Part shown: positions 1-11,105 of the stretch, piece by piece
Layout: each line of letters begins with the position of its first letter
How positions within the stretch are numbered: position 1 is the stretch's first letter
Assembly: GCF_031755915.1 (NCBI RefSeq)
Contig: NC_083390.1
Location: 22,221,501 to 22,285,500, forward strand
DNA length: 64,000 bases
Source of the DNA: Ziziphus jujuba
Taxonomy: Eukaryota; Streptophyta; Magnoliopsida; Rosales; Rhamnaceae
Direction: 5' to 3'
Notes under the pieces: model-generated
What the model was told of the DNA's origin: nothing
Databases searched by the model: none
What the model saw: the letters and a program-made list of their open reading frames with translations, nothing else
Made by a program: the position numbers and the translations under genes

Positions 1-487
1 GCCACGTCACCGGCAACCGTCGCCGGAACAGTAATTTCCGACGGTGGCCGTTTGCTGTGAAATTTTGCAGATTTGTAGATCGTGAGGAGAGCAATCCAAC
101 GGGACCGACGGTGAGCAAAACGGAGGTCGGACGGCGGAGAAATCACCGTTTGAAGATTTTTGACCCCTCGCCGGAAAACGCTCCGATCCCGGCGCGTCGG
201 TGGTCCGATGGCCGTGATTTTTGGTGGGTAGGCCGGACTTGAGGAGAGGATGTTGGGTGTATGGCGCGTGTACTGTAGATCGGCCGGAATAGTGCCGATT
301 CGCGGTGGCCGGCGGTGGAGGGAGAAAAATCGCCGCCAAACTTCGGACGTCCGATCCGGGCGCGTCCGGCGGCCGTTCGCCGTGAAATTTGGAGGTTTTG
401 CCGGAAATGAGGTGGGCAAGCTTTCTGTCCGGCGCGTGTACAGTAACTCGGCCGGAACAGTGGCAAAATCCGGTGGCCGGCGGTGGC

Positions 488-518
<31 letters not shown>

Positions 519-1043
519 CTTCTCTCTCTTTCTCTCTCTTCCCCGAGAGTTTTTCAAAATTAAAACCCTGCATGACACTGTTCATGCCACGTGGACCAAT
601 CAGAAACTGACACGTGGCGTTTCACTGTTCACCGACCCAAAAAAAAATATTAAAATAATACGGTATCCGGTAAATTTCAAACGTCCATAACTTTTTAACC
701 GGATGTCCGTTTTGAGCGTGCCGCTAGTCTGTGAACTCGTATCGACGAGCACTTCACAACCATGCATGAGTCAAAGCTCAATTCCCCATAAACAAAAAGT
801 CAACTCCGGCACCCCTTGGACAGTTTGGACCGCAACTTGTTTCGTCCATAACTTTCAAACCGTAGCTCCGTTTTCGACGTGCTACCAGACTACGAACTCG
901 TGGCATCGTGCACTTCGCCACGGTACCCTAGTCAACTCAAAATTCTTACCGAGTCAAAAAGTCAACTTTTGACCCCCTTCGGTCAACGGTCAACCTCGGT
1001 CAACGTGCACGGATTCCGGTGCGATTCGGGACGGGGTGTTACA
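1..1043 (-). repeat. 3' LTR, truncated by window edge
   Basis: On the minus strand this LTR begins TGTAACACCCC at 1043 and continues out of the window; about 1915 bp should lie further left. It matches 6567-7609 base for base as far as I could check. It contains a CT-rich microsatellite at about 485-540 and many CCGGC/GCCGG words. The small ORFs here are repeat artefacts that recur identically in the other LTR. Confidence 0.93.
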
Positions 1044-1056
1044 GCCTTCCCCCCTT
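1044..1056 (-). other. Polypurine tract of the minus-strand element
   Basis: On the minus strand the purine run AAGGGGGGAAGG lies directly before the 3' LTR start, after the AATTTCGAGGACGAAATT block that commonly follows the pol stop in plant Ty3 elements. It marks the plus-strand priming site and fixes the element's orientation. Confidence 0.85.
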
Positions 1057-1087
1057 ACAAAAATTTCGTCCTCGAAATTTCCGCACG

Positions 1088-2103
1088 TCACTGGAACAGA
1101 TACGGGTACTGCTCACGCATCTGTGCTTCGGGTTCCCACGTTGCTTCCTCGACCAAGTGGTTCCTTGCCAACCAATCCATGCCCAACACTACTTCAAGTC
1201 CGGATAGATCCAACAGGATCAGGTCTGTTTCCATCCCTTGATCTGTGAAATCGTCGGGCGTAGTCCTGGCTCCCTGCTGCGTCATAGCAAACACCCGGCC
1301 TTGACTTGTCTGCTGGGGTCTCCTTCCTCTACCTCGACTCGATCCTGCAGACGGCTGTACTGATCCCGAAGAAACTCCTACTGGCTGACTCCCCTGGGAA
1401 CTCTGTCCTGGAAATATCCCCGTATGCTGTGTCCGTCGACCTGCTTCTAGCACACTGCTGCTACCATAAGGGCAATCCCTCCTTATGTGGCCTGGCTGCC
1501 CACACCGAAAGCATAAACCATCCATCTGACACTGCCCAGAATGATTCCCCCTACAAAGTGGACAAATCCGCGGAGAACCAATGCGTGACTGCTGATACGA
1601 GCTTGCATCCACACTGATCGAATGGCGAGCTGGCTGGGGCATGCGATAACTATCTCTCCTCTGGAATCTGCCTCGTGGGCTTAACCCATCACTGTCTGAG
1701 CCTGAGCTATGGCTCTTCTTAGCTGCCCCCTGTCGAGGTACTCCGCTATACGAACCTTCGAATGATCTGCGCCTCGCGGGTCTGTGTATCTCCTCCTGTC
1801 TCTCTAGCTCGAGCGCTGCATCCCTGGCGGACTGATAGGTGGGATGTACTGATCCAGAAAGGGTGTAGCCGATGCTCTCTTTCAATCCGTCTATGAACCT
1901 CACCTTCTTCGTGTGATCGTCGGGAATTAGGTGCATGTAGAATTCTGATAGTTCTCGGAATCTCCTCTTGTACTCTGTCACTGTCATATTCCCCTGTCGT
2001 AGTTCTTCGAACTCTCTCCTTCTTGCTTCACGGTAGGCAGGAGGACAAAACTCAGTAGAGAAGGCCATCTTGAACTGATCCCACGTATGCCTTGCACGAA
2101 CAA
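1088..2103 (-). pseudogene. gag-protease-pol tail fusion of the Ty3 element
   Basis: A 326-aa open frame (2068-1088) continues upstream in frame to TWDQFK near 2095. It shows the retrotransposon gag core (TWDQFK, then LRQGNMTVTEYKRRF), a basic Ser/Arg linker, and a CCHC zinc knuckle (CFRCGQPGHIRRDC). It ends with a protease remnant (DLSGLEVVLGMDWLARN). That remnant is fused in frame to VEEATWEPEAQMREQYPYLF, which in intact elements is the last stretch of the polyprotein after integrase. Everything between protease and tail is missing, and the gag N-terminus is missing too. The piece sits downstream of integrase sequence in a different frame, the reverse of the normal order. It could still be translated from an internal ATG, but no function can be claimed. 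Confidence 0.85.
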
Positions 2104-2788
2104 CTGGGCTAACTTCTCGGGTGAAAAACGTTCTCGCACCGGTAGGAAGTGTGCCGACTTGGTGAGACGATCAATGATTACCCAAATGCCGTCGTACCTT
2201 CTAGGTGTGGAAGGAAGCTTGAATACGAAGTCCATGTTGAGTTCTTCCCACTTCCACACGGGAATCGGTAAAGGTTGGAGTAGTCCCGAAGGCTTCTGTC
2301 TTTCTGCTTTCACTTGTTGACAAATCAAACACTTTAATACGAAGTCTGCCACTTCTCTCTTCATACCAATCCACCAATAATACTTAACAAGCGTCCGGTA
2401 CATCTTGGTACTTCCCGGATGCATCGCATACATCGAGCTATGCGCCTCCTCTAAAATCTCCTTCTTGAGTCCTGGAATATCCGGAACACAAAGTCGTCCT
2501 TTATACACGAGGGCTCCATCCCTCCTTATGGAAAATTCCGGATCAAGACCTTCTTGTACCTTGCCCTTAATTGTCCTCAACTTAGGATCTTCCATTTGGG
2601 TCTCTACTATACGATCCACCAACACCGGTCGTACCTGGAAGCTAGCCATGAGAACTCCTAAAGGATGCATATGCATTAACACCCCCATCTTCTTCAACTC
2701 CACCATGAGAGGTAGTTGGATGACTTGGATGTGAGCAAGGGATCCAGTAGCCTTCCTACTCAAAGCATCTGCCACTACATTCGCCTAA
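2103..2788 (-). pseudogene. RNase H end and integrase N-terminal part
   Basis: The minus-strand frame (ORF 2775-1984, extending back to about 2788) begins at the end of RNase H (ANVVADALSRK). It then has the integrase H2C2 zinc-binding region (HSSMYAMHPGSTKMYRTL, then CLICQQVKAERQKPSG) and the start of the catalytic core (MDFVFKLP, WVIIDRLTKSAHFLPV). At about 2103 the core breaks off after EKLAQLF, before the second and third catalytic acidic residues, and sequence continues out of frame into gag. Upstream of ANVVADAL there is a stop and unrelated sequence. The fragment therefore lacks RT, most of RNase H and most of the integrase core. Confidence 0.85.
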
Positions 2789-4637
2789 TAGTGACTTTAA
2801 CTTCCCTCTTGTGCAACTTTCCTTCTCATGCCCACTAATTAAGGATAGTCAAATTGGTCCACGAGAACACGATCTACAAGTCTTGGTCATAGTCGAACGC
2901 TAACCATAAGGTGCTTCTAAAGCATGCATCCTTAAACCAACAACCAACTCTCGTAACTCGATCAGCAATCCAAAAGGTAAGATTAGAACTTAAGTCTAAT
3001 TTCCTCAAATACTGGTATCACCAAGTTAAGGTTGAGATTAATTCACTTATCTTCGATTACCCTCCTAGTACTTACAATTATAAAACCCTTGCTCCTCATT
3101 GATTTACCAATAGTCTTAACCTCGACAAACATCAATCTTTCTTTTAACTAAATTCATCAAGGTCATGAATAAAATTCTCAACATCCAAATACCATTCTTG
3201 AAAACCCTAAGTTTTCCCAATTTCAAATAGATTCCATGAATCCACACCTCAAGCAATAAGAAATTTAAATCTTAATTCTAGCATCACCACCAATACTATG
3301 AACAAATCACTAGATCCTTAACCCACACTTCTTAAATTCTAACTCCGTCCCAAAAATCATACTCCTTATCATTGTAAATTATCACCAACAATATCAACCA
3401 CCTTGAATCGATGAAGCACCATCAATACGAACCTTAAATCTCCAAGGAAATAAAATATCAAGATCTTAGCTTCTAGAATGAAAATAACCATGCTTAAACA
3501 TCCAACCATGCCTAAGGAATCATCCTCATCTCATTAACCTCATCAACCACCAAGTAGAACTTTAGTCGCTATCCGGAGCTGGCTTGATTCTCTAAACGCT
3601 ATCGTACCTTCTCTTTGTGAATGATAGTTTAAGCACGAAATCCATATTTACATCTCCCTACTTTTACTTATCGGTGACCTAAGTACCTTTATTCGGATCT
3701 TGCAACTTCCTTTATCGTGCCAAACCACCATGTCATCCAGTGAGCATTCCATACGTCTTGGTACCCTTGGGGTGTATCGCATACTTTGAATCGCGTGCTT
3801 CCTTTAAGATCTCCTTTTTGAACTCAACGATACCCTGCTTTGGATTCTCGACTGGCGATACTTAACCCTTAAGTCGCTCTTGGAAAAACCATAACATAAA
3901 ACAAATAATAAAATATATTTTTCAAATATACCTAACTTGCATAGGCAATTGTTAAAACTCCACATTGAAATTCATATCTTAAAATCCATAGCATAAAATA
4001 AAATATGCACGCTTGTAATGGAGGTACGTACAACACCTTCTACATGTTACGTAATCCATGATTCCAACTGTCGCCGACACTCTGTTACCAATACAAACCA
4101 GGGTGGTTGCCTATATTGGCCGTCCAATTCCCCGAGCTCGTAGGCAACATGATCATGGGGCTAGCTCTACATGGACCACATTGGTTCGCCGCCTCCATAT
4201 GGTGCAGTATAATATTAAACAATATAACATACAGATACATGTATGAACACAAACCAAAAATACTTGAATAAAACACCTTGAAAAGCATTTAAATTTTGAT
4301 AATCGATCGGGAAAATATTTTGACGCCTTGAAATCGATCGACGCACATCCTTAGGCAATCATCATTCTTCTCCATGAACGAAACGGATACCATTCACGAT
4401 GATAAGCTTGACCTTCAAAAAGAAAACGCATCCTCGACCATCGACTAGGCCATAGGAATTTCCCGTTAGGCTAGATGATCCTAATTGACACCCTCGAAGA
4501 TTAGAGTTATTCAAACTCGGGCAACGAATTTACTTCGAGACAAATAGAAAGAAAGCTTTCACACGGGTAAAACGAGAGACTAGACATGGATGGGACACAC
4601 AACAATGCACAGTCCCTTCGAAATACTAGAACCTAGA
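2789..4637. other. Non-coding leader part of the scrambled element
   Basis: This stretch lies between the primer site and the RNase H/integrase fragment. I see no long ORF. It includes a diverged integrase remnant (3585-3880) and otherwise AT-rich sequence without recognised motifs. In an intact element gag would lie here. Confidence 0.6.
3585..3880 (-). pseudogene. Diverged second copy of an integrase zinc-finger region
   Basis: The nucleotide pattern resembles the integrase region at about 2160-2570 of the same element. Shared blocks include CTTGGTAC near 3760 (versus about 2405), GCATCGCATAC/GTATCGCATAC, and CTCCTTTTTGAACTC near 3812 (versus CTCCTTCTTGAGTCC near 2458). The similarity is patchy and no ORF survives, so this is an older copy or one from a different Ty3 lineage, on the same strand. 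I identified it by eye only. Confidence 0.55.
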
Positions 4638-4649
4638 GCTCTGATACCA
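4638..4649 (-). other. Primer binding site (initiator tRNA-Met type)
   Basis: The minus strand reads TGGTATCAGAGC two bases after the 5' LTR end (CCTGACA). Plant LTR elements typically carry this 12-mer, complementary to the 3' end of initiator tRNA-Met. It confirms that 4652-7609 is the 5' LTR. Confidence 0.9.
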
Positions 4650-4651
4650 AC

Positions 4652-7053
4652 TGTCAGGACCCGTCCAGAATTCCTCCTCCGGAACCCTAGACAGCCCTGA
4701 TCCCAGGGAAATACCACCGAACCTTCCAACGGAAAATCCGGCAGCACCTCCCCTAAGGGATTTACTTACCACAAATTTACCTGCACTGAAAACACACTTC
4801 AAAAATATCCCCTTATTCCTCCCACAAACTACAAATTGGTTCCACAAATTGCAGCACTTAAAAAAAATAAATACAGTAATCCAGTGCAAAATAAATACAA
4901 CAAGAGTGAAAGAAATATTACAACTGCAATAAAAGAATAACAGGGTACTTCACGAAGTAAAACAGCGAGGAAGATCAAGTCCGCTCCGAATGAACACCGA
5001 CAACCTGGAACCTAGAGGAACGGAATTTAAGAGTGTGAGATGCTAATCATCTCAGTGAGCGACCCTGCTACTATACCAGTAATAAGTATAAATAATAATT
5101 ATTTGGAAATAATAATTTCTCTCAAAACCCTTGCAATTCTCTCAGTTGGAAAGGTTCCCCTTTTAAAACAATTTCACAAAACCCTTTATCCATATTCCCC
5201 GAAAACCAAAACATCAATTAAATACCAGAAGCGGTAACAATTATATTTTTAATTCCAATTCAGTTTCCAAACATTTTATTTTTAAAACACAGTTCTGAAA
5301 ATCATTTGATGCACCCACTATATACCAGTGGCGCCAACAGTACCCAGCGTCCCAAGGTACCGCCAGACAGGAGGTTATAGAAAGAAACCGGCATACGGTC
5401 GCGTGGCGTCCCACTGCGCCGCTGCTAACCTGGTGTCCCGGCCAATGGGGGGTGGCCACCCTCTCCGATGGCATCCACAGGACACCCTCATAATATCACC
5501 TGCGCGCTACTCACACCCACCTGCGCGCTAATCATATCCGTGTGCACAATATCCATATCACATATACCATATCACATAATCAGAACACCAGTACGTGCAC
5601 GGTGCATCTAAAAATCATAAAATCCACAATTTAAATTATAAAACAAATTTCACATTTTTCATAAACATAGCGGGCATAATCCATCCGCTTGAACCGGGAA
5701 ATTCTCCACAATTTCCTTATAATTAATACCATAAATCCCATGATTTTCAAATCCACCAACTCCCAAATCCATCAATTCAAATATCCACATTTTTTCCAAG
5801 CATAAATAATTCTCAAAATCTCATAATCAAATCTCATAATATTTCATGGGCATATTTTATAAAAATTGAAATCACCAACATAACCAAATATTTTCCTTGA
5901 AATATTTGAAATTCAAATCGTGCCCAATTTACCATTAAAACCACACCAATTTCAAAATCCTCAAAACCATAAAATAATTCCACACGGCATAAATTTGTAG
6001 AATTCGCATTTTCTTAAATCCAATAAATTCATAAATAATTCTACAATAAATCCAATAAATATTTGGCACATAGAAATTAAATTCCAAATATTTAATTCAC
6101 ACATAATATATTCATCAATTAAATTCCCCAAAATTAATTTGAAGGTGGGTCACTCACCTGGAGCACGCAATTAACCCATGATCCACTACGGGATCAATTC
6201 TACGACTCACCGGTGCTCCTAGAACAAAATTCACAGACAGTCAAATAAATTAATATTTTATTCGGGTAAATAATACCCGGTACCCGGGGGGTCAAAACAC
6301 AAACGATAACTAAAATTTACGAATTATATACCGAATCGAAGCTCGAGTGATGCTAATCACAGATCCGGTCTTAATTTCCGATGATCGTACCCGACGGGGT
6401 CGGAATTTTATCGGGAAGCTTTTCGGGTTTCGGCTCTGCAATTCTCCCAAACCGTCGCGAATTGGTGGAAACGGAAGTCGGATTTGGGTTCAGGAGGTCG
6501 AACACTGCGGACTGGAGCTGGCCGGAATTTTCGGGTACTCGCCGGAACAGTAATTTCCGGCGGGCCGCCACGTCACCGGCAACCGTCGCCGGAACAGTAA
6601 TTTCCGACGGTGGCCGTTTGCTGTGAAATTTTGCAGATTTGTAGATCGTGAGGAGAGCAATCCAACGGGACCGACGGTGAGCAAAACGGAGGTCGGACGG
6701 CGGAGAAATCACCGTTTGAAGATTTTTGACCCCTCGCCGGAAAACGCTCCGATCCCGGCGCGTCGGTGGTCCGATGGCCGTGATTTTTGGTGGGTAGGCC
6801 GGACTTGAGGAGAGGATGTTGGGTGTATGGCGCGTGTACTGTAGATCGGCCGGAATAGTGCCGATTCGCGGTGGCCGGCGGTGGAGGGAGAAAAATCGCC
6901 GCCAAACTTCGGACGTCCGATCCGGGCGCGTCCGGCGGCCGTTCGCCGTGAAATTTGGAGGTTTTGCCGGAAATGAGGTGGGCAAGCTTTCTGTCCGGCG
7001 CGTGTACAGTAACTCGGCCGGAACAGTGGCAAAATCCGGTGGCCGGCGGTGGC

Positions 7054-7084
<31 letters not shown>

Positions 7085-7609
7085 CTTCTCTCTCTTTCTC
7101 TCTCTTCCCCGAGAGTTTTTCAAAATTAAAACCCTGCATGACACTGTTCATGCCACGTGGACCAATCAGAAACTGACACGTGGCGTTTCACTGTTCACCG
7201 ACCCAAAAAAAAATATTAAAATAATACGGTATCCGGTAAATTTCAAACGTCCATAACTTTTTAACCGGATGTCCGTTTTGAGCGTGCCGCTAGTCTGTGA
7301 ACTCGTATCGACGAGCACTTCACAACCATGCATGAGTCAAAGCTCAATTCCCCATAAACAAAAAGTCAACTCCGGCACCCCTTGGACAGTTTGGACCGCA
7401 ACTTGTTTCGTCCATAACTTTCAAACCGTAGCTCCGTTTTCGACGTGCTACCAGACTACGAACTCGTGGCATCGTGCACTTCGCCACGGTACCCTAGTCA
7501 ACTCAAAATTCTTACCGAGTCAAAAAGTCAACTTTTGACCCCCTTCGGTCAACGGTCAACCTCGGTCAACGTGCACGGATTCCGGTGCGATTCGGGACGG
7601 GGTGTTACA
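4652..7609 (-). repeat. 5' LTR, complete, 2958 bp
   Basis: In window coordinates it opens TGTCAGGACCCG and closes GGGGTGTTACA; on its own strand it runs from 7609 to 4652. A CT-rich tract lies at about 7051-7106. Related LTRs occur as solo copies at 37698-41026 and, more distantly, 35377-41575, so the family is active or recently active in this genome. The LTR is unusually long compared with the roughly 3.6-kb interior. None of the ORFs inside looks like a protein gene. Confidence 0.93.
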
Positions 7610-8397
7610 ATGCTCACAAAAATATTTAACAAACAATCCAATAAAAAATAAAAAAATCATTATACCCTTTCTATATGTCAAATAGATAAGAGCAAAATTG
7701 ATTTTTCACATAATCACACACAAAAATTTTAATTTAATAATTAATATTAAATAAATTTGAAAATATTTAATAATTTTTATTTTAAAATCTACAAGGATGG
7801 CGGGGTCTTTACGTTCCCTATATTAAAGGGTAATAAGTTTCCCCACCCAAAGGGAAAAAAAAAAAAAAAAATACAAACTTCAGCCTTCAAATTAATCTAG
7901 AATCTCACCTAATTTCGCATTATTCAATAGTTGACAAATAAATATAATTTAAATACAACACACATATAAAATATTATATGATGTGACTAATTGAATTTAG
8001 AACCTGCAACTCTAATATTGTATAAAAAGTACCATATTTTCTAAAATTTAAATTATTTAAATAATTGCTTAAATTATAAACAAAAAAGTAAAGATTTAAG
8101 CTCTACCATCGTTTGGATTTGGATTGGAAGCATAATTATATATATAAAACCTCAGAAAAAAAAAAAAAAAAAGTACACAGATTGGCTAAGTTGACGATGT
8201 GGTTTCACCTACCTCTATCCCCTCAAACTTTTTTTTTTCCCTGCCAAAAAAAAAAAAAAAAATCATTTAGGCAGCGGGTCAAAAAGTAATGTATATACTT
8301 TTAAGTTTTAACCAAAGTTAAATATTCTCTCATCAAATTAACCGTCTAATCTCGTGAAAATTGAGTTGAACTAATTGGTCAATCTAATCGGTATTCA

Positions 8398-8428
<31 letters not shown>

Positions 8429-8700
8429 TTTTGAATTTTCCACCCCAATGAAACTATGCACATAAAAGGAAATCCCGACGCTACTAGCCTAATTTATTAC
8501 TTATGAAAATGATATACACGGGTGGTGGGGTCTTTGGTACGTTTTATTCACTGCCTTCCCTCTAAAGAAATTCTGTACAAAAAAAAGTTCTCTTACGAGG
8601 TTGGTGTTTTTCCTCTCTCACTGACAATTCAAATGTTGAATATTGGCGAACGTAGAATATCGTAAAGGGAATTGATTCAAATCCAAGTTCCTTTTTTCCT
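7610..8700. other. AT-rich intergenic DNA, no gene seen
   Basis: Right flank of the gypsy element. It holds several A-runs (about 7855-7871, 8156-8173, 8246-8262) and an ATT microsatellite near 8401-8428. I see no coding, RNA or promoter signal. Confidence 0.6.
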
Positions 8701-9590
8701 AATTTCTCGCCCCACCAATAAGTTCCATTAATAAATTTTCAGAAACCAAAGAAAGAGCCACAAGTACTTTTGATATGGTCGGTTTGCGCCTCAAAAATAA
8801 TCAACATGGTCATTATCATTCTCACCCTCCTGATTTTCTATATCTGCGAAGATTTCTTTAGAAAAATAAAACCCACACTAGTTATAAGCATTGAATTCTT
8901 ATTCTTGTCGGTAACCAAACATATATACCTAACAAATAGTTCACAAATAGAAAGGAATTTTAATTACTTGTGAGTCGGATTGCAACAAATCAATGCATGC
9001 AAATTTTTTTTTGGGGTTATTATTATTATTGTTATTATTTTATTCCAAGTTATCATGGCAATATGGCTTTTTATTTGATTTTGACTTCAAGTACAGGATA
9101 TACCATGCAATGATGATGAAATTGACCAAATATAGCTGCAAAGATATGTCAACAATCAGGCGGATCTTAAAGATAGTGACAACGACCAATGGGAAGCGAA
9201 ATTAACATATCTAAGGTATAAAAATAGATCCTTAAACGACTTCTGTGGTTTTCTCAGTCTATATCTTTGAACGAATAGCCTTTTTTATATGAATATCTAA
9301 ATGAAATTATTGATCTCTAAATCATTTGAGATGGGCTCCCTCTTAGACTTGGTGACCAGGATATATTTCGTACATATATATATATATATATGTGAGAAAT
9401 TCTTCGAGCATGCTACTACTAACTTCCTTTTTTTTTTTTTTTTTTTTTCCAAATATGCACAAAAATTCTTCAATAGGGCTATTTCTCGTTCTAGGCGTGC
9501 GACTAGAAAAACCTATTTAAATTATTTTGATAAAGTTAGAGCTTCAATTATTTGAACTTTTAGAAACTGATGGGGATTGAAAAAAGTTAA
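8701..9590 (+). repeat. Arm 1 of a 0.9-kb inverted repeat
   Basis: This block is the reverse complement of 22937-23837 with scattered small differences. Matching landmarks are AATTTCTCGCCCCACCAAT at the left end, the stretch around 8760-8900, an ATT microsatellite near 9020, (TA)n near 9376, and the final GGATTGAAAAAAGTTAA. Outside these limits similarity stops abruptly at both ends. No intact ORF or transposase is visible. Confidence 0.88.
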
Positions 9591-10362
9591 TCAGACTGCG
9601 TGTGCTTTTTAAGTTAGTTCATCTTCAAGGGTTTCAATCTTATCGAATTATCTTTCACAGATTTCGAAGGAAACACAAAATTTGTTCTGGATTACTTTGG
9701 ACCAAAGACTTTGTCTTATGTAAAGATTCTGCGCCTATCAATATGTATCACATGCAGGACTTAAACCTAATTCAAAATGCTGATTAACCAAACAAGTAGA
9801 TGTTTAAGTGTTACGTTTAATGTGTTCTCACGGATGCCATATCTAGAATTTCTACTTGAAATTCCTAAAAAAGCAATGCATTAAGGGACGGATCCTAGGA
9901 ATCTCTTTAATTGGGTCTTTGATAGATATGATCGTCAATTATAAGAAGTAAGGACTCGATTGGAAAAGTAATTTTGTAACTGTAGAAAGTCGATGATAAA
10001 GGTTGTTTTGATATTGAAAAGTTACTTTGATTGGCTACTTTTAGTCCAAGTTCAGGACAGAATATATATATGTTCAAATCCAAATGTAAATAGAGATCAA
10101 ATATGAAAGAAAGAAAAACACAATTTTTGACTAAAAATATTGACGAACAAAGATTTTCTGAAAATGGGAAACTAAGTTTTGGTCTTTTTATTATCTGAAT
10201 GGTAAAAAAAGTTTAGAATATCTTGTATGGTCTACGCACTCCGCCCTGAAGCAAAGAAAACAGAGATCCATAGCTTTACCTTCAAAAAACAAAAAAAAAA
10301 AAAAAAAAACAAAAAAAGAAAAAAAAGAAAAAAAAAAAAGAAAAGTATATCACAGACAGATA

Positions 10363-10490
10363 AATGCATTGACTAATTTCTTATTTAGAGGGGAAAAAAA
10401 GAAAAGAAATGAGCTCATGCATGGACTAATTTCTTATTTAGAGAAAAAAAAAAATGACCTCATGCATGAACTGATTTCCATTTAAAAAAA
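10363..10490. repeat. Three imperfect tandem units, about 55-65 bp
   Basis: The words GCAT(T/G)GACTAATTTCTTATTTAGAG and CTCATGCATG recur three times, separated by purine runs of different length. Likely slippage of an A-rich unit. Confidence 0.6.
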
Positions 10491-10789
10491 AAAAAATTGA
10501 AGTAGTAAATGAAACCTATATATAGTATTATTCTTTACACACTAGCATTAAAATACATAAAAAATATAAAATAATTTTATATAATATTTCTAATACCTAA
10601 AATATTCATAATTTATATAGTTTAAATTAAAGAATTTTTATTTTTAATTTTATAAATTATTTACAAATCAAACACCACTTCATCAAAATTCTACTAAAAT
10701 TTTTTACAATGCTTTTGGATGAAATTGATAGTTATGAAAATTTTATAAAATTTTCTTTCCAGTTAAAACATTTTTGGACAATAAAAAAT

Positions 10790-11105
10790 ATATTCGTTAG
10801 AGTGTTTGGTCTCAAAATTAGAAATATATTTAAAGGTATTTGGTCGTATACTTCTGAATACATTTAAAATATTTAGTTATATATTTTTAAACATATTTGA
10901 GATGTTTCTTTCTAAAGATTTTTAATGGTATACTTGTGAATGCATTTAAGATATTCAGTCGCATAATTCTAAACATATCTGAAATATTCGTATAAAAAAA
11001 TATTCGATCGCATGTTTCTAAATATATTTAAAATGTTCAATCACATATTTTTGAACATATTTTATATATTTAATTCTATATTATACTTCTAAATACAAAT
11101 ATGTT
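10790..11105. repeat. Degenerate tandem repeat, unit about 40-50 bp
   Basis: The pattern TTCTGAATACATTTAAAATATT and variants (CTAAACATATCTGAAATATTC, TAAATATATTTAAAATGTTC) recurs five or six times with a regular alternation of TTT(C/T)AAATA and ATATTT words. Old and eroded. Confidence 0.5.

Larger units (their letters stand above)
1..7609 (-). mobile_element. Ty3/gypsy LTR retrotransposon with scrambled interior
   Basis: The element reads on the minus strand. Its 5' LTR is 4652-7609, followed by an initiator-Met-type primer binding site, about 3.6 kb of interior, a polypurine tract, and the 3' LTR, which runs off the left window edge. LTR ends are TGTAACACCCC and CCTGACA. The interior does not follow gag-pol order: an RNase H end plus integrase fragment comes first, then gag, protease and the extreme C-terminus of the polyprotein. 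No reverse transcriptase is present, so the copy is non-autonomous. The LTR parts that overlap (1-1043 and 6567-7609, offset 6566) appear identical, including all incidental ORFs, which argues for a recent insertion. Only the right flank (ATGCT) is visible, so the target-site duplication cannot be checked here. The domains resemble chromoviral Ty3 elements (Tekay/Del-like), a lineage call I hold loosely. Confidence 0.93.

Noticed and set aside
7..585. 192-aa Arg/Glu- and Pro-rich ORF, repeated identically at 6573-7151, and overlapping ORFs in the LTRs
   Set aside because: They lie entirely in LTR sequence, are driven by the CT repeat and GC-rich words, and overlap in several frames without any protein motif.
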